Assembly (NCBI RefSeq): GCF_001591585.1
Contig: NZ_BCVE01000032.1
Location: 1-36,575 of the forward strand
Source: Niallia circulans NBRC 13626
GTDB taxonomy: Bacteria; Bacillota; Bacilli; Bacillales; Cytobacillaceae
Length of the DNA: 36,575 nt
Direction: 5' to 3'
In this document: positions 1-8,155 of the stretch, piece after piece
How positions within the stretch are numbered: the stretch's first letter is position 1
Layout of the letters: every line of letters starts with the position of its first letter
Program-made: the position numbers and the translations under genes
Notes under the pieces: generated by a model
Database searches by the model: none
Told to the model about the DNA's origin: nothing
The model's input: only the letters and a program-made list of their open reading frames with translations

Positions 1-52
1 TAAGGGTGGGTCTTCTAAATAACCATTTAGCATACCACTCGAAAGTAGTTGT

Positions 53-80
53 CCAAGGAGTTCTAGCTCCTTGGTTTTTA
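53..80 (+). terminator. Rho-independent terminator
   Basis: An 8-bp perfect stem (CCAAGGAG / CTCCTTGG, loop TTCTAG) is followed by TTTTTA on the plus strand. It would end a plus-strand gene lying left of the window. Nothing coding was seen in 1-130. Confidence 0.7.
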
Positions 81-134
81 GTTTGATTCTTATATATTTA
101 TAATATACCCTTACTACAACAATTTCAATCCTTT

Positions 135-164
135 AGGGACAAGGGGGACAGGCCCCTTGTCCCT
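135..164. repeat. GC-rich inverted repeat overlapping the fni stop codon
   Basis: A 12-bp perfect inverted repeat (AGGGACAAGGGG / CCCCTTGTCCCT, 6-nt loop) ends inside the stop codon of the isomerase gene. It has no T tract on either strand, so it is more like a dispersed palindromic element or an mRNA 3' stabiliser than a classic terminator. GGGACA-rich sequence recurs at about 36150. Confidence 0.55.
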
Positions 165-1182
165 ACTTAATCCGATCTGTTCCCTTCAATTCCCCAACAG
201 TAGCTGCACCAATTCCGAACATTGTCATCTGTAATTCCAGTTCTCGCGTCTCAAACAATTCGATTAGATCTTCTGGTGATTCAGTAGCTTCTTTTAAAAT
301 GGAACGAGCAAAACCAACCATATCTGATCCTAGTGCGATCGCCTTAGCAGCTTCCATTCCATTTTTGATTCCACCGCTGGCAATAATCGGTTGATCAATT
401 GCTTCCTTAACAGAAACAATGCATTCGGCCGTTGGGATTCCCCAGCTGCTGAATGCTTCGGCTGCTATTTTCTTGATTTTCTCTTTGGAGCGTAGCTTTT
501 CTACTTGACTCCACGATGTACCGCCTGCACCTGCGACATCAATAAAGGAGATGCCAACATCAGTCAGTTTTTTCGCGATGGTGCCATCGATTCCAAAACC
601 AACTTCTTTTGCGCCAACAGGAATATCTAGCTGTGTACAGACTTGCTCGATTTTTCCAAGCAGATCTTTAAAATTGCGATCACCTTCTTGCTGCACAATT
701 TCTTGGATACTATTCAAATGGAGCACAAGCATATCTGCATCTGTCATCTCGATAATTTGTTTGCACTGGTCGATTCCAAAACCATAATTAAACTGCACCG
801 CTCCTAAATTGGCGATGATTGGAATGGATGGTGCATATTTTCGGATTTGAAAGGATTCCCGATATTTTTCATTTTCAATCAGTGCTCTTGTGGAACCTAA
901 TGCAAATGCCCATCCTCGTTCTTCTGCCGCAATTGCAAGGTTTCGGTTAATCGTCTCCGCCATCGCAGCCCCGCCAGTCATTGAGCTGACTAAAAAAGGA
1001 GTCTTCAGCTTTTTACCGAGAAACTCTGTGTTTAATGTGATGTCATCAAAGTTAATTTCCGGCAAGGCATTATGTAAAAAGCGATACGCTTCAAGACCAG
1101 TCGTAATATTATCTCCTGTGACTTTTTCATTTAAAACCAACTCAATATGCTGGGCTTTTCTTTTGTCAATTGAATCAGTCAT
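163..1182 (-). CDS. fni: Type 2 isopentenyl-diphosphate delta-isomerase (FMN)
   Basis: This enzyme interconverts isopentenyl and dimethylallyl diphosphate, the last step of the mevalonate route, using reduced FMN and Mg2+ in the cytoplasm. The 339-residue length is typical of type 2 isomerases. Visible family features are the N-terminal RKAQHIEL segment, SSMTGG (about residue 67), the HLNSIQEIVQQEGDR segment, and the flavin-phosphate loop GAGGTSW. The ATG follows GGAG at about 8 nt. It lies 3 nt downstream of the phosphomevalonate kinase stop, as the last gene of the operon. Type 2 rather than type 1 is clear because the fold is a TIM barrel related to lactate dehydrogenase FMN proteins. Known gene orders in Gram-positive cocci (mvaK1-mvaD-mvaK2-fni) match exactly. 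Confidence 0.95.
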   Translation of the reverse strand: MTDSIDKRKAQHIELVLNEKVTGDNITTGLEAYRFLHNALPEINFDDITLNTEFLGKKLKTPFLVSSMTGGAAMAETINRNLAIAAEERGWAFALGSTRALIENEKYRESFQIRKYAPSIPIIANLGAVQFNYGFGIDQCKQIIEMTDADMLVLHLNSIQEIVQQEGDRNFKDLLGKIEQVCTQLDIPVGAKEVGFGIDGTIAKKLTDVGISFIDVAGAGGTSWSQVEKLRSKEKIKKIAAEAFSSWGIPTAECIVSVKEAIDQPIIASGGIKNGMEAAKAIALGSDMVGFARSILKEATESPEDLIELFETRELELQMTMFGIGAATVGELKGTDRIK

Positions 1183-1185
1183 TCT

Positions 1186-2274
1186 CTAAACTCCAGTCTC
1201 ATTATATTTGGCTGCAGGGAGAATATCTAATGGTACGATACCAGCCTCCAGCCATTCTTTATGTAATCGTTCCAGCTTGTTTATACTTGTAAAAGCAATT
1301 CCACAATCACCGCCGCCAGCACCAGATGATTTTCCAGCTCCATAACGATCAGCAATTTGAATTAACTTTTCTAATTCCGTCGTTTCAATTGCCCCGCCAG
1401 TTTCTCGACTTAGCTCTAATAAAGCAGACCGGTTAGCGGATAAACTCGCCATCGCCATCTTTAAATCGTTCTGTTTAAAGCCTTTCACCATTGCAGAAAC
1501 AGCATCACGACTTTTCTGAAGGAATCCTTGATAGATATGGGAATCTTGCTGCTTTAATGGTTCAATCTTTTTTATTAAAGAAGCCGTTTTCGCAGCACTG
1601 CCTGTCCAGCCGACAGCAAGCACTAATTCTTCGGGCGCCTCTAGTTTTTCTATCTGGAGATAGGGCCAATTCTCTTCCACCAATTCAGAAACAGGACCTT
1701 GGTCTGCGAGCTTTCCTTTTAACCAGCTTGCTTTAAATGCTGCATAGTGAAGCCAGCCGCCATATGTTGATGCTGCTACATCTGCACAGGATCCACTGCC
1801 TTGTGTCTGATAATGAGCGATTGCAGCGAGCTTATAAATATGTTTTTTCATAACAATTAGTTGATCTTGATACAGTGCTAAAATGGAGGATACGACCGCA
1901 ACTACTACTGCTGCACTAGATCCTAGGCCATATTTCCGACCAGTGGAAACATCATCTAATTCGCTAGTAACACTAAGTGAAAAAGGCTTCGTATGAACAG
2001 ACTTTTCTCGTAAATACTGATGAACCACAGCCAATGTGTTTTCGATAAATTCCAATTTTGCATTAGTATCTTCCAAAACAACTTGTCCATGCTCGAATCG
2101 ACAAGCAACATGGGGAAGACCTATTTGCGGCAAGGACAGCATCTGTTTTTCACTAAATGTCACTTTCGCTGTAATAAATCGGTCAACTGCTACAACGATT
2201 GCTGGATAGCCTGGTTCTAGCACTGCATATTCCCCAGCAATAAACAGCTTGCCCGGAACTTTTATTTCATGCAT
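1186..2274 (-). CDS. mvaK2: Phosphomevalonate kinase
   Basis: This GHMP-family kinase phosphorylates mevalonate 5-phosphate to the 5-diphosphate with ATP. The N-terminus PGKLFIAGEYAVLEPG, the ATP loop GLGSSAAVVVA (about residues 117-127) and the C-terminal SSGAGGGDCGIA motif identify the MvaK2 branch rather than mevalonate kinase. At 362 residues it has the usual length. The ATG is preceded by AAAGGAGTGAG at good spacing. It follows the decarboxylase with a 164-nt gap that contains no ORF, and is nearly contiguous with fni. There is no obvious promoter or T-rich terminator in that gap, so co-transcription is the simplest reading. Confidence 0.93.
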   Translation of the reverse strand: MHEIKVPGKLFIAGEYAVLEPGYPAIVVAVDRFITAKVTFSEKQMLSLPQIGLPHVACRFEHGQVVLEDTNAKLEFIENTLAVVHQYLREKSVHTKPFSLSVTSELDDVSTGRKYGLGSSAAVVVAVVSSILALYQDQLIVMKKHIYKLAAIAHYQTQGSGSCADVAASTYGGWLHYAAFKASWLKGKLADQGPVSELVEENWPYLQIEKLEAPEELVLAVGWTGSAAKTASLIKKIEPLKQQDSHIYQGFLQKSRDAVSAMVKGFKQNDLKMAMASLSANRSALLELSRETGGAIETTELEKLIQIADRYGAGKSSGAGGGDCGIAFTSINKLERLHKEWLEAGIVPLDILPAAKYNETGV

Positions 2275-2438
2275 CTGGACTCACTCCTTTTAAAAGTCCT
2301 CATTTATACCACGCTGAACTGGACGTAACTCCAAGAGCTGGTATGGATAAATTGTCCGTAAAGACTCGATAAATGCCACTTTCCTCCGTGAAGGAGATAA
2401 GTTTTCTTTAACGATCCCTTTTCCTTCTTATTTTACCA

Positions 2439-3428
2439 TTATCCCACCCATTCAGATAAATATTGAATTCCAGGTCCTGGATGACATACAACTACATCAC
2501 GAACAGAAGCTACCGCTGCCAGTTTTTCTTTGATTATATGTTCTTGCTCTGGTTTACAGAGGACTTTTACATTCGGTCCGGCATCAATGGTGAAATAAGC
2601 CTCTAGCCCTTGTTGACGCAATTCCATCACCTGTTGCATAACATCGAGCGTTGCACTTTGCCAATATAAAAACGGCGGCTTTGCGCCTAACGTTGTAGCA
2701 TGCATTTTCATTGCATTTGCTTCGGCAATTTCACCTAGCTTTGTAAAATCACGTGCATTTATCGCTTCTTTCATCTGCTGTAAATCCTCAGCTACTGTCG
2801 CTAACCAGCCCGCATAGAAAGGAGAGGTTTCCACTGTCCGCTGCATGCCGTCTCGACTCGATACCGATTTAGGACCAGCTTCCACTACAACAGAAAGGAC
2901 ACTAATATCCCACGCTTTTTCGTCTAAAATTTGCGTTGCAAACGAATCCGTTCCGTCTGTCTTCTCGCCTTTCTGCCATTCCACAAATCCTCCAAAAATA
3001 GAGCGTGAGGCAGAGCCAGAGCCTTGACGGGCTAAAGCAGAGAGTTCTGTCCCTGTTAAATCTAGCTGTAATGCTTTACTTGCTGCGGCAGCTAACGCTG
3101 CATATCCCGAAGCAGAGGAAGCAAAGCCAGCAGCTGTCGGCACATGGTTCACCGATGTTACCTTTGCAAAAACTTTTGTGCCTGCAATGTTCCGGACATG
3201 ATCAAGAAAGGCTGTTATTTTCCCAATTTCCTGATCGGAAACTTGGCTTCCATCTAATATCAAGCTATCCTTTTCAAACTGGTCAGAAAACTGAACCTTG
3301 GTTTCTGTGTAAAAATGATCTAATGTAATCGACAAACTACTATTTGTCGGTAAAAATAATTGGGTATTCCGCTTTCCCCAATATTTGATTAATGCAATAT
3401 TCGTGTGAGCTCGAGCGATCGCTTCCAT
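2439..3428 (-). CDS. mvaD: Diphosphomevalonate decarboxylase
   Basis: This GHMP-family enzyme catalyses ATP-dependent decarboxylation of mevalonate 5-diphosphate to isopentenyl diphosphate. Diagnostic features are NIALIKYWGKRN near the N-terminus, PTNSSLS, the phosphate-binding loop GFASSASGYAALAAA, and the conserved GSASRSIFGGFVEW segment that follows. I place the start at the ATG at 3428 because GGAGGAG lies 8 nt upstream. An in-frame GTG at 3437 would overlap that ribosome binding site. The resulting 329 residues match the family. It sits 22 nt after the mevalonate kinase stop in the same operon. Confidence 0.94.
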   Translation of the reverse strand: MEAIARAHTNIALIKYWGKRNTQLFLPTNSSLSITLDHFYTETKVQFSDQFEKDSLILDGSQVSDQEIGKITAFLDHVRNIAGTKVFAKVTSVNHVPTAAGFASSASGYAALAAAASKALQLDLTGTELSALARQGSGSASRSIFGGFVEWQKGEKTDGTDSFATQILDEKAWDISVLSVVVEAGPKSVSSRDGMQRTVETSPFYAGWLATVAEDLQQMKEAINARDFTKLGEIAEANAMKMHATTLGAKPPFLYWQSATLDVMQQVMELRQQGLEAYFTIDAGPNVKVLCKPEQEHIIKEKLAAVASVRDVVVCHPGPGIQYLSEWVG

Positions 3429-3450
3429 TAACCACACTCCTCCATTTTTA

Positions 3451-4401
3451 CTAGCATTCCGCTATTGTGTATTGCCATGTTTGGGCAGCACCAGCTTCCA
3501 GTAAGGCATCAGCCACTTTTTTTCCGATTTGCTCACTTTCTACTAATGCTAAAATACAGCCGCCGCGGCCGCCGCCTGTTAATTTTGCACCGACTGCTCC
3601 TGCAGATCGAGCTGTGTCTACTAAAGCATCTAATCCTGAATCACTGACACCTAACAAACCTAAATGCTGGTGCGCTTGATTTAATTTATCGCCAACCTGT
3701 TGAAAGTCCCCTGCAGCCAGTGCTACTCGCGTCTCTTGTGTTAATGTACCAAGTAGTGTGATAGATTGCTCTATTTGCTCTGGTTTGATTTCATACTTAT
3801 CTCGGATTGATTTAACTGCTGCAAAGGTATCGCCAATCCTGCCACTATCTGCTATAACCAGATGAAATGGCGCGCCAATTTGCACTTGTTCAACCTCTTG
3901 CTGTTTTTGAAACCAAATCGGAGTGGAGCTGGAAGCTGTCATCATATCAATCCCACTGGGTGTTCCATGCGCAAATTTTTCCGCCCGCTCCACCAAGATC
4001 ATTAATTGACTGTTGCTTAGCTTTTGATTGAAAAAGGCAAAAAGACCGCGAACAAGCGCGATTGCAATTGCCGCACTTGAACCTAGTCCTCGTCCAATCG
4101 GAATCGTGGAGGAAATCTTAATTTCTATACCGCAAGACTGCTGCTCCAAAACCTTTAATGTCTGGATAATACAATCACCAATTCCCTCCATCTTTTCTGG
4201 AATTTGCTCTATTGATCCTTGATAAAAAGGGCTTTCGATTTGTATCGAGCTTCCCCTTATATTTTTAACAGTTACTTTTACTTCTATTTGTTTAAACGGA
4301 AAAGCAATGGCCGGCTGTCCATAAACAACCGAATGCTCTCCAATTAAAATTAGCTTGCTATGTGCTCGGCCTACCGCAATTTTTTGTGGAGTTTCAAGCA
4401 T
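3451..4401 (-). CDS. mvaK1: Mevalonate kinase
   Basis: This enzyme phosphorylates mevalonate with ATP, the entry step of the lower mevalonate pathway. GHMP motifs are complete: GRAHSKLILIGEHSVVYGQPA at the N-terminus, GRGLGSSAAIAIALVRG in the middle and KLTGGGRGGCILAL near the end. The reading frame is open from an ATG at 4452 that would overlap the permease gene by 10 nt. However, AGTGGGG followed 6 nt later by the ATG at 4401 gives a 316-residue protein starting just before the conserved region, the usual length, so I prefer that start. It is the first pathway enzyme after the transporter genes. Confidence 0.93.
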   Translation of the reverse strand: MLETPQKIAVGRAHSKLILIGEHSVVYGQPAIAFPFKQIEVKVTVKNIRGSSIQIESPFYQGSIEQIPEKMEGIGDCIIQTLKVLEQQSCGIEIKISSTIPIGRGLGSSAAIAIALVRGLFAFFNQKLSNSQLMILVERAEKFAHGTPSGIDMMTASSSTPIWFQKQQEVEQVQIGAPFHLVIADSGRIGDTFAAVKSIRDKYEIKPEQIEQSITLLGTLTQETRVALAAGDFQQVGDKLNQAHQHLGLLGVSDSGLDALVDTARSAGAVGAKLTGGGRGGCILALVESEQIGKKVADALLEAGAAQTWQYTIAEC

Positions 4402-4442
4402 CGATATCCCCACTTTCATCGAAATATATCTGTTAGGATTTT

Positions 4443-5792
4443 TTAAAACCAACTAATAATCCACGGTGCTGAATAAAGGATCATAAACTGAACGCCATAA
4501 TTGACGCCCCAGCGGTGCAGCATACCAGCAAATAAACCGATAACTAGTACACCGATAATATTTATCCAACCAGCGTCCATAAAAGCTAATAATAACACAA
4601 GTCCAAAAAATAGTCCTAGAATTGCTTCATGGGGAACCCAACGAAACACAAAGGCACAGATTTGATTGGCATACTTCACGGCGACAAAATAAGTAATTAC
4701 AAGAGCAATCGTGGCCCCGATTAATGTTGCCCACACAAAATCTGCATTTGATAAGAGGTGATGCAAATTATGCTCTGGTGTAAACACTGGCGGTGCGTTA
4801 AAGAGAGCATTTGCTGGGCCAATCGCCATTGGAGACAACGGGATACCAAGCGCAATCAAGGGAATTAATGTTCCAGAAATATAGGTAGCATTTGTCAATC
4901 CTTCCATTGAAGCAATTGCTACTGACGCTTTTTTCACAGGATCCTTGATGCGACTTGAAAATACTTCTCCAAGGAAAATCGTCATGCCGACAGGGCTCAT
5001 AATAAAGGTAATAGAGCCAATAAAGCTGGCAAGCATACTTGTTCCCGTTTCCTGTTTGGTCAATATTTTAAAAGGACTTGGAAAACCTTTAATGGTATTC
5101 GTTTCTGCAAAACTAATCGTTTTCTTTGGATATCGTGGCATACTAGCTCGTTTTTCTTTATGTAATAGTTCAAACAATGTCAATATGACAGGGCCAATGG
5201 TAATTCCTAAGAAAAAGGATATGAAGACATTCGTTCCTTCAGGTACAACCCCAATTCCCCAATAAAGATAGCGCAGGCCTTCTATTAAGAGGGCAAATGG
5301 CAGAATCACTAGAAGTGATAACAGCTTATTTTTCGTCATTAATGCCAGTAAAACAGCTCCAATGAAAAAGAGGGGATTTGCGTATTCTTTGATAACATCC
5401 GCAAATGGAATTAAGATTTGCGCCATCAATAAGCTCACTGGAACCGCTACAAGCGTCCCAATTACAGAACCAGATGCCATTTTGCGGATACTGATATCTG
5501 GCATGCCATGTTTTTTTAACACGAGGGCATGCTCTACCATCGGGGTCGCCATCACTCCCCCTGGAATTCCAGCAAGTGCGACTGGAATGGAATCTGTTAC
5601 TTTATTGGCAACAATTGCAGACATAAAAAAGGTTAAAACCACAATAGGCTCTACCCCCGCAAGTACAATTGCCAGCGTTACCGGTGCTAAAACAGCCGTT
5701 TCGTCTGTCCCCGGTGCTACACCAATTATGGTATACAATACAGCTGCTAAAACGGCTGCAGCAATCATCTCAATAATTAATACGATATCCAT
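4443..5792 (-). CDS. TctA-family permease linked to the mevalonate genes
   Basis: A 449-residue polytopic membrane protein with roughly 10-12 hydrophobic segments. It carries the repeated glycine/proline signatures of the TctA tripartite tricarboxylate permease family: GVAPGTDETAVLAP near residue 25 and AGIPGGVMATPMVEHALVLKKHG near residue 75, and again GTLIPLIALGIPLSP in the second half. TctA proteins move carboxylates by a proton- or sodium-driven mechanism, usually with a small TctB and a periplasmic TctC. No TctC is present here. Its ATG overlaps the stop of the upstream small gene (TAATG), indicating translational coupling. It is followed directly by mevalonate kinase, so I infer that it imports mevalonate or a close relative. 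The substrate itself cannot be read from the sequence. Confidence 0.8.
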   Translation of the reverse strand: MDIVLIIEMIAAAVLAAVLYTIIGVAPGTDETAVLAPVTLAIVLAGVEPIVVLTFFMSAIVANKVTDSIPVALAGIPGGVMATPMVEHALVLKKHGMPDISIRKMASGSVIGTLVAVPVSLLMAQILIPFADVIKEYANPLFFIGAVLLALMTKNKLLSLLVILPFALLIEGLRYLYWGIGVVPEGTNVFISFFLGITIGPVILTLFELLHKEKRASMPRYPKKTISFAETNTIKGFPSPFKILTKQETGTSMLASFIGSITFIMSPVGMTIFLGEVFSSRIKDPVKKASVAIASMEGLTNATYISGTLIPLIALGIPLSPMAIGPANALFNAPPVFTPEHNLHHLLSNADFVWATLIGATIALVITYFVAVKYANQICAFVFRWVPHEAILGLFFGLVLLLAFMDAGWINIIGVLVIGLFAGMLHRWGVNYGVQFMILYSAPWIISWF

Positions 5793-6037
5793 TACTTTTC
5801 TCCCGTTCTTTCAAAGTTTCTTTTTGGCTTAATGATAAAACTACAGATAATAAAACCGATAATGGCACCGCCGAGTCCAAAAAACAATGGCTTTGGTGCC
5901 TCATTTGGTGCAATAAAATAGGCACCCATAGTCGTTATACTACAAATTATTAGTGCGATCACTAAATCTTTTATATTGATGAGATCCTCCCAGACCTCAA
6001 TATTATCGTTCTCATCTTGATTATGTTTATTTTCCAT
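5792..6037 (-). CDS. Small two-helix membrane protein, possible TctB-like partner
   Basis: An 81-residue protein with an acidic, asparagine-rich N-terminus and two hydrophobic segments (about residues 26-43 and 51-67), ending in a basic tail. I chose the ATG at 6037 because AAGGAG lies 9 nt upstream. A longer frame back to 6100 has no ribosome binding site and would cover the probable transcription start. The gene is the first of the mevalonate operon and is translationally coupled to the TctA-like permease. Position and topology suggest a minimal TctB-like subunit, though TctB is usually about 140-180 residues with four helices, so this is inference. No sequence motif was recognised. Confidence 0.7.
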   Translation of the reverse strand: MENKHNQDENDNIEVWEDLINIKDLVIALIICSITTMGAYFIAPNEAPKPLFFGLGGAIIGFIICSFIIKPKRNFERTGEK

Positions 6038-6104
6038 ACAATCAAACTCCTTGTATTTAATGAGCGTAAATGAGCATACTGTTAGGTTCCGCTTCCCCAC
6101 GAAG

Positions 6105-6142
6105 ATTATACACTAAATCCCAACTGTTGAAAATGATTCTCA
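6105..6142 (-). promoter_or_regulatory. Promoter with overlapping Fur box for the mevalonate operon
   Basis: On the minus strand a perfect TATAAT (-10, 6105-6110) lies 17 nt from TTTTCA (-35, 6128-6133). The 15-mer TGAAAATGATTCTCA at 6128-6142 matches 12 of 14 defined positions of the Bacillus Fur 7-1-7 box (TGATAAT-N-ATTATCA). It fits PerR (10/14) and Zur boxes less well. A repressor bound there would cover the -35. The start site would be near 6098, leaving a leader of about 60 nt. Confidence 0.65.
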
Positions 6143-6265
6143 ATTAAATTCCGAAAATTAAATATGTATTCATGGTTGTTATACCACAAATAGTAAATGC
6201 TATAACCATTATTTATTCAGATACTCCAATTTCTCTATATTTTTATATGAAAGAAACCTCTTTTT

Positions 6266-6315
6266 CAAAAACAAAAACGATGAACCACATTTAATCATTA
6301 ATGTGAATTCATCGT
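6266..6315 (-). terminator. Rho-independent terminator of the ABC exporter operon
   Basis: The outer stem ACGATGAA/TTCATCGT and inner CACATT/AATGTG form a long interrupted hairpin, followed on the minus strand by TTTTTGTTTTTG. It lies 50 nt after the permease stop codon. Confidence 0.75.
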
Positions 6316-6364
6316 TCTTAAGGTTAATTAATCGCAAGCAGCCATTATCCCTTCCCTAGGTTAG

Positions 6365-7114
6365 TTACCCTAACTGACGTTTAAATGCTCTATTAGCGAA
6401 AAAATAAGCGATAGCCATGATACCGACACACCAGCCAAGAGCTATCCAGATATCATTTCTAACGGTGCCTTCATACAAAAGAGCACGAATGGCATTTACA
6501 ATGGAGGTAACAGGCTGATTCTCTGCGAACATACGGATAAGCTTAGGCATGGTTTCGGTAGGGACAAAGGCTGAACTGATAAACGGCAGGAAAATCAGCG
6601 GGTATGAATAAGCTGTAGCTCCTTCAATAGTTCCTGCTCTTAAGCCAGGAATGACTGCTAGCCATGTTAGTGCAAGTGTAAATAGTCCAAGTATTCCAGC
6701 TATCACAACCCAATCTATAATAGCCGCATTGGAACGAAATCCCATCAAAAGCGCAGCGAGGATAACGACCGCGACAGTAAGCATATTGGAAATAATTGAA
6801 GTCAATACGTGCGCCCATAATATCGAAGAACGTTTAATAGGCATTGTAACAAAGCGTGCCATCAGCCCGCTTTTCACATCCGTAAACAACCGCAGCGAAG
6901 TGTAAGCAACACCGGATGCGATTGCCATCAGCAGAATGCCTGGCAGTAAATAATTGACGTAGTTATCCGTACCAGTTTCTATTGCACCACCAAATACATA
7001 GACAAACAGCAGCATCATCATAATCGGCGTAAGCGCCACTGTGATTATCGTGTCTGGGCTGCGCATAATATTGCGCATTAACCGTCCTAGTAATACCCAT
7101 GTTTTACTTTTCAT
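6365..7114 (-). CDS. ABC-2 type transporter permease (DrrB-like)
   Basis: A 249-residue integral membrane protein with about six hydrophobic segments and the ABC-2 permease layout: a short cytoplasmic N-terminus (RLMRNIMRSPDTIITVALTPIMMMLLFVYVFGGAI), the central SGLMARFVTMPIKRSSILWAHV coupling region and FLPFISSAFVPTETMP before the last helices. It resembles the daunorubicin-resistance DrrB group. It overlaps the ATPase gene by 4 nt (ATGA), so the two form one exporter. The exported substrate is unknown. The PadR regulator nearby points to a hydrophobic drug or membrane-active compound. Confidence 0.88.
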   Translation of the reverse strand: MKSKTWVLLGRLMRNIMRSPDTIITVALTPIMMMLLFVYVFGGAIETGTDNYVNYLLPGILLMAIASGVAYTSLRLFTDVKSGLMARFVTMPIKRSSILWAHVLTSIISNMLTVAVVILAALLMGFRSNAAIIDWVVIAGILGLFTLALTWLAVIPGLRAGTIEGATAYSYPLIFLPFISSAFVPTETMPKLIRMFAENQPVTSIVNAIRALLYEGTVRNDIWIALGWCVGIMAIAYFFANRAFKRQLG

Positions 7115-7875
7115 TTATATTTCTCTCCTTTTCCAATTATTGCGAGGAAAATTTCCTCCAACGTCGGCTGTTTCTCGATATACTCCACTTTTCTTGGTGG
7201 AAACATCTCTTGAAGTTCAGTCAGAGTACCAGTAGTGATAATCTTTCCGCCATGCAAGATGGCAATACGGTCTGCCAACTGTTCCGCTTCCTCCAAATAC
7301 TGAGTCGTTAACAAGATGGTCGTACCACCGCCCGCAAGCTCCTTGACTGTATCCCAAACTTCCATCCGCGCCTCAGGATCAAGACCTGTCGTTGGTTCGT
7401 CAAGAAAAATGACAGACGGCTTTCCGATTAAACTCATGGCAATGTCAAGTCTACGCTTCATCCCGCCCGAATATTGGTCTGCCCGCCGGTTGGCTGTGTC
7501 GGTCAGGCTAAACCTAGCAAGAAGATGGTCAGCAGCTTGGACTGGATTAGAAACTCCCCGCAGCTTTGCAACCATGATTAGATTTTCACGACCAGTAAGC
7601 ATGCCGTCTAATGCTGCAAACTGCCCTGTCAGGCTGATGCTTTGACGAACATTATCTGGTTGACGCTGGATGTCAAAACCACCTATACTTCCTTTTCCAT
7701 CATCAGGTTTCATCAACGTGGAGAGAATGTTGACTATCGTCGTTTTGCCCGCTCCATTTGAACCTAGCAATGCAAAAATTTCGCCACGCCTCACCTCAAA
7801 ATCTATCCCCTTTAATACTTCTTTGTCGTTAAAGGATTTCTTTAAACCCTTTACAGAAATTACTGTTTTGCTCAT
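7111..7875 (-). CDS. ABC transporter ATP-binding protein (DrrA-like)
   Basis: This is the energising subunit for the adjacent permease. Walker A GSNGAGKTT, the signature YSGGMKRRLDIA, Walker B VIFLDEPTTGLD and a downstream switch region (LLTTQYLEEAEQLADRIAIL) are all present. It is 254 residues, shorter than classic DrrA proteins (about 320), because the C-terminal regulatory extension is missing. Only the short segment FPPRKVEYIEKQPTLEEIFL remains. AAGGAGGG precedes the ATG. A terminator-like hairpin separates it from the DUF1048 gene upstream, so it may have its own promoter in 7880-7970. Confidence 0.92.
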   Translation of the reverse strand: MSKTVISVKGLKKSFNDKEVLKGIDFEVRRGEIFALLGSNGAGKTTIVNILSTLMKPDDGKGSIGGFDIQRQPDNVRQSISLTGQFAALDGMLTGRENLIMVAKLRGVSNPVQAADHLLARFSLTDTANRRADQYSGGMKRRLDIAMSLIGKPSVIFLDEPTTGLDPEARMEVWDTVKELAGGGTTILLTTQYLEEAEQLADRIAILHGGKIITTGTLTELQEMFPPRKVEYIEKQPTLEEIFLAIIGKGEKYK

Positions 7876-7951
7876 GCTTTTCCCTCCTTATAGAAGTGCT
7901 CTCCTAAAACTATCTTGTCTACATACATCTACTTAGTCTAACTGATATTCT

Positions 7952-7960
7952 GTAATACTT
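7952..7960. promoter_or_regulatory. Possible PadR half-operator shared with the padR promoter
   Basis: The 9-mer AAGTATTAC (minus strand here) also occurs at 8910-8918 (plus strand) in front of the PadR gene. Both copies sit near an imperfect GTAA/TTAC dyad. A regulator acting on both transcription units is plausible, but the element is short and AT-rich. Confidence 0.25.
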
Positions 7961-7972
7961 ACTACCAAAGCA

Positions 7973-8020
7973 AAAAAATAACTGAATAGTTAATAATTCA
8001 CCTTGGCAACAACCATTCAG
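7973..8020 (-). terminator. Terminator or attenuator between DUF1048 and the ABC genes
   Basis: The minus strand forms a 10-bp stem (CTGAATGGTT / AACTATTCAG, one G-U pair) with a 19-nt loop, followed by ATTTTTTTG. It would end the padR-DUF1048 transcript before the exporter genes. Confidence 0.6.
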
Positions 8021-8155
8021 TCGATACTAGCTTTTTCGTTTACTCTTGCTTAAACGTTTCATGTTGCATTTATTCATGATACTGCGGATGGAGCTAATTC
8101 AACCAAATTTTTGGGATTTACATCATTGGACCTAAACTTCAATAGGCAGTTGCGG

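Noticed and set aside
890-1189. Plus-strand frames opposite fni and the other mevalonate genes
   Set aside because: They are complementary shadows of genes with complete family motifs.
2275-2438. Possible separate promoter or riboswitch between mvaD and mvaK2
   Set aside because: The gap shows only weak complementarity (TCCTTC/GGAGGA-type) and no clear -10/-35 or known leader structure.
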